A stretch of 64,000 nt of DNA, from the NCBI GenBank assembly GCA_951230915.1, contig OX579637.1, positions 27,218,001-27,282,000 on the forward strand, in the 5' to 3' direction. Positions 24,759 through 35,019 of the stretch are shown in pieces. The DNA is from Antitrichia curtipendula. Lineage: Eukaryota > Streptophyta > Bryopsida > Hypnales > Leucodontaceae. The translations under genes were made by a program, and so were the position numbers. Every line of letters begins with the position of its first letter. The first letter of the stretch is position 1. The notes below the pieces were generated by a model. That model had not been told where the DNA came from. It saw only the letters and a program-made list of their open reading frames with translations, and did no database searches.

Positions 24759-26597
24759 ATGGGTGATTTGTGGGCTTCGTATTTGCAGAGCGATGTGAAA
24801 AGCGGTAGAAAAAATATAAAAGGAAAGACTTCACNNNNNNNNNNNNNNNNNNNNNNNNNNNNNNNNNNNNNNNNNNNNNNNNNNNNNNNNNNNNNNNNNN
24901 NNNNNNNNNNNNNNNNNNNNNNNNNNNNNNNNNNNNNNNNNNNNNNNNNNNNNNNNNNNNNNNNNNNNNNNNNNNNNNNNNNNNNNNNNNNNNNNNNNNN
25001 NNNNNNNNNNNNNNNNNNNNNNNNNNNNNNNNNNGGTAGTGCAGGAAAGAGGTATCCATGGGACCTTGACGACCCCAGTGACTTTGAGGTGCACATTCCT
25101 ACATTTGGGCAAGCAGGGGGCCCTTCGTCATCGAAGACTCAGACGAAGAAGGCAAAAGCACATGACAAGAATTCAAACTATCCCCCCTCGCAGTATGCAA
25201 ACTTTGTACATCAAGTGGCCCTTGAATGGTATGAGGATAAGAGCGTAGAGTTTTTGGAAAAAACATACTTGAGGCACAAAGAGGTAGGCATTGAAAAGCT
25301 GAAAACTGACATGCAACAGTTCTTAATACGAAAGTGCAAGGACTTTGCGCACTTTGCGGACGTGGATTTAACATACTACGGGGAATTCCAGAACTTTATG
25401 GATAATTGTCTTGGACAAGTCATATTCAACACCCAAAAGTGGATGTCTTGCAACCGACCGCTAACGCCGGGTGTTCAAGAAAGGGATGAGGAAAAGGAAT
25501 TCCGCAACAAGATGAATTGGTGGTATGAAGCAGTCAAAAAGTTGTCCAAGAATAAAAGTAGACAGATGGCTTGGCAACAAGACGCATTGAACGTTGCATT
25601 GTCGAAGGATGGTAGTTCATGTGTGCTTTGGATCTATTCGGGGGCGCATGTGGTCCCCCTCAGTGCATACAACAAAGAAGGTGGTTACAGGAAGGTGCGG
25701 AAGGTGCGGATTGAAGGAATGGATATAATCCCGTCGCATGTAGAATTTGCCGGAAAACTATCGAAGGCGAAGAAGGCACGTGATGCAAAGGTAGAGCGAT
25801 CCGTGGAAGCATTGGTGTGTCCTTTAAATCACCCTTGCATTATCAAATTCCTCGCTATCCATGGTACAACAATGGAGGCGTACACGTTGTGGTGGAATGG
25901 TGGTAATTTGGTGGACATGCTCAAATTGAATGCCAAGGTTGTGCCACATGCAGAATGGCACCAAATCAACCGTGTGAGGGAGCTCAAGGACGAAGAGCCC
26001 AAACGAATTAGCCTTTTTTGAAGAGACAAGGCCAAGTTGGCATGGGCCCTTGTTTATGTGACAAGTCTAATACACCAATCGGGGGTGCTACACAATGATT
26101 TGTCGCCCACGAATGTATTGTTGCATTTTCCAGCGTACTCGGAGACCATTATCAACATTGGGATTTGCGATTGGGGAATTGCAAGTCACACTCGCGAAGG
26201 GGCTCCTTCCCATTACGGATATCAAGAACGCGAAGAATTGCGTCGTCTTAGGAAAGACAAATGGTGGGTGGCTCCTGAATTATTTTATTCGTTTTCGAAA
26301 ACTGATCCATCACTGAACCTGGACCTGATGCAATCGACACACAAGTACTCGGAGAAATCGGATTCCTATTCCATTGGGATGTTGACGGGACTAATGCAGC
26401 TCGGAAAGACAAGCGAACTTGACAAAGATTTGTTCTCAAGCTCGGAGGCTGCTCGATACTTTCAACTGAAAATGAAAGAATTGTGTGAAGTGGACGTTAC
26501 CAAGAGGTCGACATGCACGCAAGTGGCGGCCTTGCTCATGGAGAAACCATGGTTTTTGAAACCACCGCAACAAGTACTTCGTGACTCTACCATGTAG
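24759..26597 (+). pseudogene. protein kinase-like gene with unknown N-terminal region
   Basis: A single plus-strand frame interrupted by the 200-N gap and by TGA at 26019-26021. The C-terminal half is kinase-like: a β4-like NHPCIIKFL, a hinge-like AYTLWWNGGNL, a catalytic loop HNDLSPTN (Asp and Asn kept), CDWG in place of DFG, and WVAPEL for the APE motif. The N-terminal ~250 visible residues, Trp/Lys-rich with KKLSKNKSRQMAWQQDA, are not recognised. No clear glycine-rich loop is visible; it would be expected near 25690. The start is uncertain: ATG 24759 is followed by ttgcag, so the first part may be intron. Catalytic residues suggest a once-active or atypical kinase. Removing the stop would need a single change, for example CGA to TGA. 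Confidence 0.65.
24835..25034. other. assembly gap (200 N)
   Basis: A run of exactly 200 N inside the kinase-like gene. The true length is unknown, so the frame across it cannot be trusted. Confidence 1.
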
Positions 26598-26827
26598 CAC
26601 GATAGCATGTTACTGTACAGAGCGTGAGAAATTATCGTAGGCAGTGTTTATGGTGCTCCTCATTAATGACAGTATTGCTGTGAAGCGTCCATGTATGTCC
26701 TTTTTTTTAAGAAAAAGAGCAATTTTGAGCATGCAACACAGTATGCATGGAAATGATCTACTTCTTTTTGATGAATGAGCAATTGAATTTTGAATACCAT
26801 GCATTATATCATTACTTGTAGCCTTCT

Positions 26828-28190
26828 AACCTATAAATGTTTTGGCTTCTGCCTTCAACCAAAATTTTCCTAAGTGCCATTTCTAGTACAAGCACTCAAT
26901 GTAAGGGTTAACGAAAATTGAGAGACATGTAATTATAGGATATTATATCATATTTGGATCAAGTATGAGAAGATGCGGCCAAGAGTTTGTTATTTTTCAA
27001 CACGTACAATCAATTGAAAGATACCAACATTTCATTTGGAAACCCGATACCTTCACTTGTTTTTACAATCGAGTTTACGATGTTTGAAACAAGCAACTTC
27101 TCAAGATGGATAAAATCAAGAAATCTCTCGGTGAGACACGATCTTGAACCCTGCTGGTAGAACAATGCTTGACACTTCATGTAGCTTATGTAGTAATTAT
27201 AGTGTTTTGCAAGGAATACTTCATTTCTAGATTGGTGATCGATGTTCCAATCTTAAGGTTCACAACTTACAAAGACTCTATTTGCATTATTAATTACTGT
27301 ATGAACATAGATGTCATCCAAATTGGGCCACGGCTGAACCGACCCCCTCACTTGTCCTCTCTAAGTCATCGCAGGGGTGCATGTAAAAAAAAATCCTCCT
27401 TATTTTGAGCTTGATTAATTTACCTTGTACACCTGTCCTAGCTAATTTTGGTTCTTGAGATGCAAAAATGAAATCCAAATTTGCAATTTTTATCATGCAT
27501 GGCAAATAAAGAGTTTCAGTATTTTCCCTTAGAGACAAGCCGTTTTTATGCAAAGAAACACTCGAAATTACTATCTTTATAGCGAAAGTTAAAAAAAATT
27601 GAACCCTTTTTTTTTCCACATGTAATCATAGGATGTTACATCCAATTGATATAAAAGTGTGTGGAAGAAAGTTCAAAAATTTTGACCGCACAGATTGTAA
27701 GATATCTACATTTGAAGTGAAGAAAACAAGTCCTTTAGCACATTGGAGGATCAAATGTTCTAACTTTGAACATTTTTTATTGAAGATTTTTGCAGAACAC
27801 AAATTTGACCTTTTAATCTTTATAGTGGAGAATGGAGCTGGGACTTGAGAATGAAGGAAAAAAAAAGGGAATTCAAAAACACTTGATTATCATCCTTAAG
27901 AAAATTGCTAAATAGAAATAGGTACGAGTTATACTGAAAATCTATAGTATTTCAATATTTTAGATGGAAAAAAAATGGACTAACTCCAATGATGAGATTG
28001 TTCTAGCATGTAAAATCAAATGTGCAGTATTTCTTTTAAGTTGAGAAAATAGCATTTAGAAATGCGTCCTACAGATAATTTTTTCAAGATGATGCTCCAA
28101 TTACCCCAAAAAATAAAATGTCTATAACTTTGTCAGAAAAAGTCAAAATGAAATGAACCAAAGCTTTCCGGGTAGGCAAAAATATAGTCT
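26828..28190. mobile_element. degenerate TTAA-type elements (A inverted, then B)
   Basis: tctaacctataaatgttttgg followed by caagtgccatttctagtacaagcac resembles the inverted type A end at 21738. From ~27600 the type B order appears (tcataggatgttac, ttttgaccgcacagattgtaag, gagattgttctagca, gtctataact). Ends are not recoverable. No gene was seen in this stretch. Confidence 0.4.
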
Positions 28191-28200
28191 ACAAGGAAAC

Positions 28201-28420
28201 TACACTGATAATGTTAATTAGTATTAACCGCACTAATTTGTTTATAAATGCTATAAATTTCTACTCTTGATGAATATTTTTACCAGCTGTGTTTACAATG
28301 ATTCCCCTCCTTGAGTGGTATAGATATATGTGCTCCTAGTAAAATAATTTATAAAAAATAAAAAATTGTAGCATTTCCAAAACAATTAGTCTGGATACAC
28401 TAATTAACATTATCAGTGTA
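28201..28420. mobile_element. 220-bp MITE with perfect inverted ends
   Basis: The first 22 bases (tacactgataatgttaattagt) are repeated exactly, inverted, at 28399-28420. Taking the outer TA as target duplication leaves CACTGATAATG-type ends, consistent with a Tc1/mariner or PIF-like MITE. It contains no frame and sits directly before array 5. Confidence 0.8.
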
Positions 28421-28454
28421 ATGTGAAAGTTCAAAAAATTTTGCACTGCCTAGG

Positions 28455-28609
28455 CTGGCCCTGGACCCGCGGTCGCCCTGGCAGACGCGCACCCGCCCAG
28501 CACCCTGGACCGCCGGTCGCCCTCGTGGACGCGCACCCGCTCCATCCCTGCGGACCGACGGTCGCCCCTAGGGGACCCGCACTTGCCCCTAGGCCCACGG
28601 GACCGCGGG
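28455..28609 (+). promoter_or_regulatory. GC-rich palindromic-box array 5 (gene B)
   Basis: Three units alternate ggaccgccggtcgccc (box I and variants) with gacgcgcacccgc (box II). A last partial box I, gggaccgcggg, touches the TATA box. Orientation is the reverse complement of the arrays before minus-strand genes, so it is the same relative to the gene. Confidence 0.7.
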
Positions 28610-28616
28610 TATAAAA
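28610..28616 (+). promoter_or_regulatory. TATA box, gene B
   Basis: TATAAAA directly abutting the last palindromic box, 335 bp before the ATG at 28951. Confidence 0.65.
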
Positions 28617-28950
28617 GCCAGTTTCGAGACCGCCAGTCTCCATTCTCCCACCTCTCCACCACGGCTTTCATCCACCTTCGTGGGGCTGACTGCGGGTTTG
28701 TGAGGTGTGGACAGGGTTGAAGGGGGATATTCCTCCCTTCTCAACTCTTGTTTTTGAATAGCAATTAGTGCAAGCGTATTTTGGCAAACTGTGGCACCTT
28801 GTGGATGGCTGTAAATGTTTCATCTTGCACAATTGTAAATGTGAGGTACGGTGAGGGTGTACGTTTGTCATGTCGTAGTATTGTGTAGTGCAATGAAGAC
28901 TTTGTCCACGACATATAGCACAAACCATTAGGTCATCTGAAGTACCTACC

Positions 28951-30489
28951 ATGGAGAACGAGCCCGAATCATCCGGCCCTAGTGTACCTACGCCATTGTC
29001 AAAGAAGGACCAAAAGCGCATCGAAAATAAGCAGCACAAACGATCCGGGAAACATCGGAAGCGTCGTTGGCCATTGTTGTTTGATACTCGAGTGAAAGCC
29101 TTCAAAGGATGGAGAACAGAACCAGAGCCTTGGAATTATAAGACGGTAAATAAATATGTGGATTGGTGCCACATTGACAAGTTATTTCCACACGGTCGTC
29201 ATTTTTTGCACGTGAAACAAAACAAGTGTAATATGGCGTATTGTAGACATGCAGACTTTAAACGTAGATGTTGCGAGGTATGGCAAGAAATATACGGCAA
29301 GGAGAAGGTTTTTCGGAACGATAGTTTCGGATTCTATCTGGTGCAAATGGTCTATGCTGAGGTCATATTGAAGAAAAAGGTAGATTGGACAACAATGAAG
29401 GAACTTCCTGCCGGCGCTCGACCGTTTCAAGCAACAGTACCTAGTCCAACGAAGGCAATAGACATTGAGAAGATGTTGAAAGTACCAAAGACTTCGAAGA
29501 AGCAAGTTGCCGATGAAGATGTAGTGTGGGATTTTTCTTCTAGCGAAGATGAGCACACGCGCGAATATGAGGGGCACTTATTTGACAGTGAAGAAGAAGA
29601 AGACCTCTTGCATGAAGAAATCATGAATATGGTGGGCAATACGAAAGATGGATATGGAGATGAGTTTGAACCCTTGAACTTTTATGACCGTGAGGGTGTG
29701 CATGATACTGGATTGGACACAGGAATAGCGGGCGGAACACAGATGAAGAGCACCTCTGATCCAAATGATCGTGGACAGAATTTGAGCGCACGCAAGCAGA
29801 TTCTCACATTGGCTTTGATTCCACAGACTGATGTGCAATCGAAGGTGGAGGAATCATATGAGAAATTGATTTTGGACGACAAATTGATGAGGACACGTGC
29901 GTCTTTGGCATCAGAAGAAGCGTTCATTGAACGTCTGAAGGAGCGTATCACAAACCCTGGAGAAGTACTTGCATTGAAGCAACGCTTGCAAGCTCTAAAT
30001 GATGCGGGTGACAAGATGGAAGAGGATTTGGCAGCATTCTCTGAGCCTCGAAATGCTTACGACAAAAAGAAGAAAGCTGGAAAGCACCATGATATGGACG
30101 ACTACCATCTATGGGAATCAAAACTCCAAATCTTGGCACGAAGACGTTGGCAAGCTGAAAATGAGAAAAAAAGCCTTGATGCTCAAATAAGAGCAAAAGG
30201 AAAGGAATATTGTGATCTTGCTAAAGAAGAGATGCCTGGGTTGGACACCACCGTGTTAGCTCCAGAATATGGCAACGATCCTGAAGAAGTTGGAACTCTT
30301 CGGAAGGTGGTGATGCTGCACGCCAGAACTGTGAAGGCGATGGAGAAGGAATGGGAGGACCTTAAGGCAGAGAGAGAATATTATAGAGCATGGTCTCGTT
30401 GGAAGTCAGATGTTTGGGGGAAGACAGATCAGGAAGTAGAGGAAATGGGACGCGATCCACAGTTGAGTGACTTCCTGAAGAAAAAGTGA
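28951..30489 (+). CDS. WCHI-domain family protein B, intact
   Basis: An uninterrupted 512-codon gene, the only intact member of its family here. Residues 20-45 are Lys/Arg-rich (possible nuclear signal). Residues 48-147 are the shared domain: FKGW, W61, YVDWCHIDKLFP (C73, H74), H87, N..N..YC (C98), F..RCCEV, VQMVYAEV, VDW. The conserved Cys and His could bind a metal, which is inference. Then come an acidic tract (DSEEEEDLLHEE, ~210), Thr/Asp-rich linker, and Glu/Lys-rich coiled coils to the end (about 290-512). No signal peptide or membrane segment. The start is the first ATG after the TATA box and leader. No known family is recognised. Neighbours do not indicate a pathway, but the same promoter-type array precedes genes A, C and the hAT gene. 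Confidence 0.8.
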   Translation: MENEPESSGPSVPTPLSKKDQKRIENKQHKRSGKHRKRRWPLLFDTRVKAFKGWRTEPEPWNYKTVNKYVDWCHIDKLFPHGRHFLHVKQNKCNMAYCRHADFKRRCCEVWQEIYGKEKVFRNDSFGFYLVQMVYAEVILKKKVDWTTMKELPAGARPFQATVPSPTKAIDIEKMLKVPKTSKKQVADEDVVWDFSSSEDEHTREYEGHLFDSEEEEDLLHEEIMNMVGNTKDGYGDEFEPLNFYDREGVHDTGLDTGIAGGTQMKSTSDPNDRGQNLSARKQILTLALIPQTDVQSKVEESYEKLILDDKLMRTRASLASEEAFIERLKERITNPGEVLALKQRLQALNDAGDKMEEDLAAFSEPRNAYDKKKKAGKHHDMDDYHLWESKLQILARRRWQAENEKKSLDAQIRAKGKEYCDLAKEEMPGLDTTVLAPEYGNDPEEVGTLRKVVMLHARTVKAMEKEWEDLKAEREYYRAWSRWKSDVWGKTDQEVEEMGRDPQLSDFLKKK

Positions 30490-32789
30490 TTCTAGGAAGT
30501 GCAGATATAGAGTGGATAAGTATTTTGTCTTGACCTTGATGCTTATTGAAGCTGTGTAAGAGCGTTTGCTTTTGAGCAATGAGCTCGAACTTCAATGAAA
30601 ATATATTTTTTTTAAAGATTTACGTAGCATGTACTTTCACAAAGGACGAACAAGTTTGTTTGGAAGTATGCACAGTTTAGCTTTGAAATCCTACAACAAG
30701 GAATGGAATCGACAGAATAAGACCACGAATATAGAGAATTTAATTCTTTTTTTTAACAAAATCCTTAACCATGGGCAGGCATGACATGCAAACATTATAT
30801 GAAGAAAAAGCACCTTCTTAACGGAATTAAGTTGTGCAAATTTTAGTGGTATTAATTCCCTACATCCCAAAGTATGCCATTGAGATTCTTCCCGAGGAAT
30901 TCCAAGGAGTGCATTAAAAAATGTATCCTATAATTTTATTTTGAAGACAATGTTTTACCAGCAAAATGTGAATAACTGTATCACATCAAATTCAAAGTGG
31001 AATGAATAAAAGAGTTTGCAAAAGATTGGAATGTACTGTGTACTGAAGAAAAGAAAATCACTTGTTAGGAATTTAATGGATGCCCCTCTCCCGTGGGGAA
31101 CCGCTTATTAGGGCTTACCTTTTAAGTGCAAGCCTTGAGGGTGGTTGCAATAAATACCAACCCATTTTTGTCTATTTTTGAATAGTACTCCTAATGTTTT
31201 GAAGAATATTTTAAAATTAGAAATGACATTTTATTTGAATGTAAAATAAAATGTAATGTACACACTTTGAAGAAGAAGCGAAGAAGGTACCTTACAAAGG
31301 AAAAGCATAGAAAAATTCTCTAAGTACGTAAACTATAGAATTATAGAATTTCATGAAAGCAAATACTTTCACATTTGAAGTTGTCAAAAATAGAAAAAAG
31401 ACTTCAAAAAAAAGAAACTGACAATCTGAGAGACCTATAATATGAAGAGATTTCAAAACCAAACCAAAAATTCCGTGGTCGTGGAAGTAGTTCAACCGTT
31501 AAGTTTTTTGGACAGAACAGTTATACCATTGGGGTTTGCCTGGTAAAAATTCTAAATAAGCAATATGAATATCCTAGGCCTTCCTTCTATTTCATACTTA
31601 CTTGCACCTTTAATTTCCTTCAAAAATACCAATGTTAAGTAGTTTAATTTTTTACTTTATAGGATTGTTTAGTAGTTCTATTTTTTAGTTTGTAAAATTT
31701 TCAATTGAATTGTCTATTCAAAGAACTTAAAGCTTGAAATTTGTACTACCGGAATTTTAAGTTAAGAATTTTGAAAGTGAGAAATCTTAGCAATGCAATG
31801 CGCTACAAATTTTTTTCTTTTGCTAACATATGTCATTATGGCTTGCATTCATTGCAAGCCATGCAATAAGAAACTTTACACTTTACTCCACACAGTTTCA
31901 TAGTAGTCACGACAATGTCACGTGTCACCATGTAAGATCCTAGTATCCTATGGTCGCGTGTGCCGGGTGATTGCAAGAAATTCTTGTCCTTCTTTACTAT
32001 CCCTATGCCGTAGTCTATAGAAAAGTGTTTCTTTGCTCATAAGTTTTGCACTTTTGCATCGTAAGTCCCTTTTCTATGAAATTGGAAACAATAGTAAATA
32101 CACAAGTTTTATACATTGTGTGAATTTTTGGATTAATTTGTGGTTTTTTTTACTATTCGGAATTAGCCCTAATGGAGACATGGAGTGTCTACCCTAGGCC
32201 ATTTCTGAAATCCAGAGTCCAAAATGCTAATTTGTAGCTCAAAATTGGTATCAAGGACATCTACTAAGGTTACACGATTATGGAAAAGATATTTTTCAAA
32301 TAAGAAACTGTCCACTTTCTACATGTGCTCAAACAGCACTACGTTTATGCTGATGTAGAGAACAGAGTTTTTTTTTTCAATGATCAAATTTGTAGAAATG
32401 AAGCCTCTTTTAGGCAAGAGAAATGAATATTTTTTGGATATATTTTGACAAGTAATTTATAAATTGTCCATTTTCTTGAAGTTGTCAATGTTCTTTCAGT
32501 ACACAAACATTAATAAATCAAACTTTGTAGCTCTCCATTTTGGGAGACTGAAGTTTCGAAATGCTTCATGAACTATCCATATTTCATTACAATTGTAGAA
32601 GTTTTATTTGAAAAGTCATAGGTCTCCACTACAAAGGCCATTTTGAACGGACATCGACAGGTGCTTTTTGCAACGACCCTGCCAAAACAATGCCTTAAAA
32701 AATATTGTACTCTTCGAAATAGAAAGAACAATTTTAATTTTTTATCGGGATATGAAAAGGGCCTTTTTCCTTTTGAGGTTAAATGCTAC
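30490..32789. other. spacer, no gene seen
   Basis: AT-rich, with only short unsupported frames. A few blocks resemble worn pieces of the TTAA elements. Confidence 0.5.
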
Positions 32790-33723
32790 TTAACCCCTAA
32801 AGGACCAAGGCCTTTTTTTTGCCCATAAACACTCAAAATAGCCATTTCTATAGCAAAGAGTAAAAAAAATTGAAAATTGTTTTTTTTTCACATCTGACCG
32901 TAGGATCTTATACTTAACTAGTATGGAAATGTGTGGAAAAAATTTGAGAATTTTTGACTGCACAGATTGCAAGATATCTGCGTTTAAAGTGAAAAAAACA
33001 AGTTTTTCAGCACATTGTGGGACTGGATTTTTTGACTTTGAACATGTTTAACTCAAAAATTTTGCACTACAAAGTTTTGAGCTTTAAATCTTTATAGTGT
33101 ATAATTGAGTTGAGAGTCTAGCAAAAAAAAATCAAATCAAAAAAACTTAATTTTCAATGATAAAAGAATTATTAAGTAGAAGTAGGTACTAGATAGAAGG
33201 AAAATCTAAAATATTAATATCTTTTATATGGAATTAAAATGCACTAATCCCAATGGTGAGATTGTTCTAGCAAAACAATGGAACCATTAGGATTTATTTT
33301 TTTGAAAAATTATAAAAATTGCAATCAAAAATGAATCCTACAAGTTATTTTTTTCAGGAAGATGCTCTAAGTGCCCGAAAACTAAGATTGTCCATAACTT
33401 TCTCATAACAAATCCAAATGGAACGAATCAAAGCTTTCCAGATAGACAAAATTATAATCTACGGGGAAAAAATTCCAAAAAAAAAAAATTATTATTTTTT
33501 GCAAAATTTTTTTTGCTGCCCCCTCTCCCCTGTTTTGAGCTTATTTGGGCATAACTTTTGTTTCCGGGCACCAATTGAAAAAAAATATATATTCCCACAA
33601 AGCTTATCAGTATATCTATCTTCAAAAAAAGTTTCAAAAAATCAGGAAAAAAAATCAGCCTGAAAGGTACATGCCCGAAATCCCATTTGTCCCCCAAAGG
33701 GACAATGGTCTTTTAGGGGTTAA
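32790..33723 (+). mobile_element. TTAA-flanked element, type B
   Basis: TTAACCCCTAAAGGACCAAGG at the left, GGTCTTTTAGGGGTTAA at the right. 934 bp, matching 17714-18645 throughout. No transposase frame. Its right TTAA is also the left TTAA of the next element. Confidence 0.8.
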
Positions 33724-34653
33724 CCCCTAAAGGACCGGACTATATTTTTTGGACTTATAACTTTTTTGGGCAGGTACGTGTGACTAGAGATTTGCATATT
33801 TTGGGCTGAAATTTTAATAGAATGTGGGGTCTCGGAATATCTTTCATATGCACGCATTTCAGGACATTCGGAAATATGAGTGAAATGTTATTGTATAATA
33901 TGCTATTTATTTTTCAAATCGGGCAATTTGGGCAGACCTGAAAAAAACACCTTTTTAAGAAATAAAAGTTTAGAATTTATTATTCAGATTTATATGTACT
34001 CAAAATGCTTTGAATCATTGCATTTCAATAGTTCAGATGAAAGTTATGAGGCTTTTTAGTTTGCAGGCAGTTATGGAATCCCTACACCAAAAAAAAACTT
34101 TGAAGTCCTTTATTTTACTGGAATTTCAATATTTCAGAAAAAAAAAAATTTCTATTGGATGTAGATTGTTTATAACAACAATTCAACCATTTGGATTGGA
34201 ATTTTTTAATTTTATAAATTATTTATTAACGATTTAGTATTTTGAATCAGTCTCTACTTCTTTTTGCTTACTATTTTTTTCCTATATGTTGCACAACTCC
34301 AAATGATTTGAAATTTTTTAAATATGTAGACAACCTACCCTAAAGAATGAAACCGAAGAAGCACAATCATTTTGGACATTTTTTCATAATGATTTGACCT
34401 TGTGAAGTGCAGCTGCCCGGATTTTCGCAATGGTCAAAAAAGGATTTTTGCCACTTCAAACGCTAATATCTTGCAATCTACATGGTGGAAATTTCTGAAA
34501 TTTTTTACACATATTCTCAAACTAGAATACTACAAGATCCTACGGTTACATGTGTCAAAAAATGATATTTTTCAATAATTTGGTACTTGCACTAGAAATG
34601 GCAGTTTTGGAGCATTTTTGGTGAGAACATAGTCAAGAAACTTTAGGGGTTAA
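33720..34653 (+). mobile_element. TTAA-flanked element, type A
   Basis: TTAACCCCTAAAGGACCGG at the left and CTTTAGGGGTTAA at the right. 934 bp, sharing its body with 1378-2417 and 56515-57445 (inverted). It abuts the type B copy at a single shared TTAA. Confidence 0.8.
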
Positions 34654-35019
34654 AGAATAAAAAGTGAGCTGCACTTATTAGTTGAATTTCCCTCCATTTG
34701 GAACTCCAATGTTTTCCTTAAAGATTCGAGGCCCTAAACTCTGCATTGCCAGAGGTTGAAATGAAGAACAATAAAAAATTACAAAGTAATGGTCACTGCG
34801 ATTATTGATACGCCAAGATATGGAAGTATTATATATTGAAATGAATGCAATATGCTGTTGCAATGCATGAGTACAAAAAGTCGTTGAAAAAGAGGTAACC
34901 CTAAGACAATGCAAAATGGATAGAAAATACTAGTCATTGTAAGATATGCCTATGCAGAAGGAGCCGCCGACAATATAAAAATATGAAACCGATAATGCCT
35001 ATTTATGGAGCCCACAATT
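34654..35019. other. spacer, no gene seen
   Basis: AT-rich gap between the TTAA elements and the end of gene C. Confidence 0.5.

Noticed and set aside
28201..28420. CACTA-superfamily assignment for the 220-bp MITE
   Set aside because: The inner end reads CACTG, but no 3-bp duplication is present; TA on both sides fits better.
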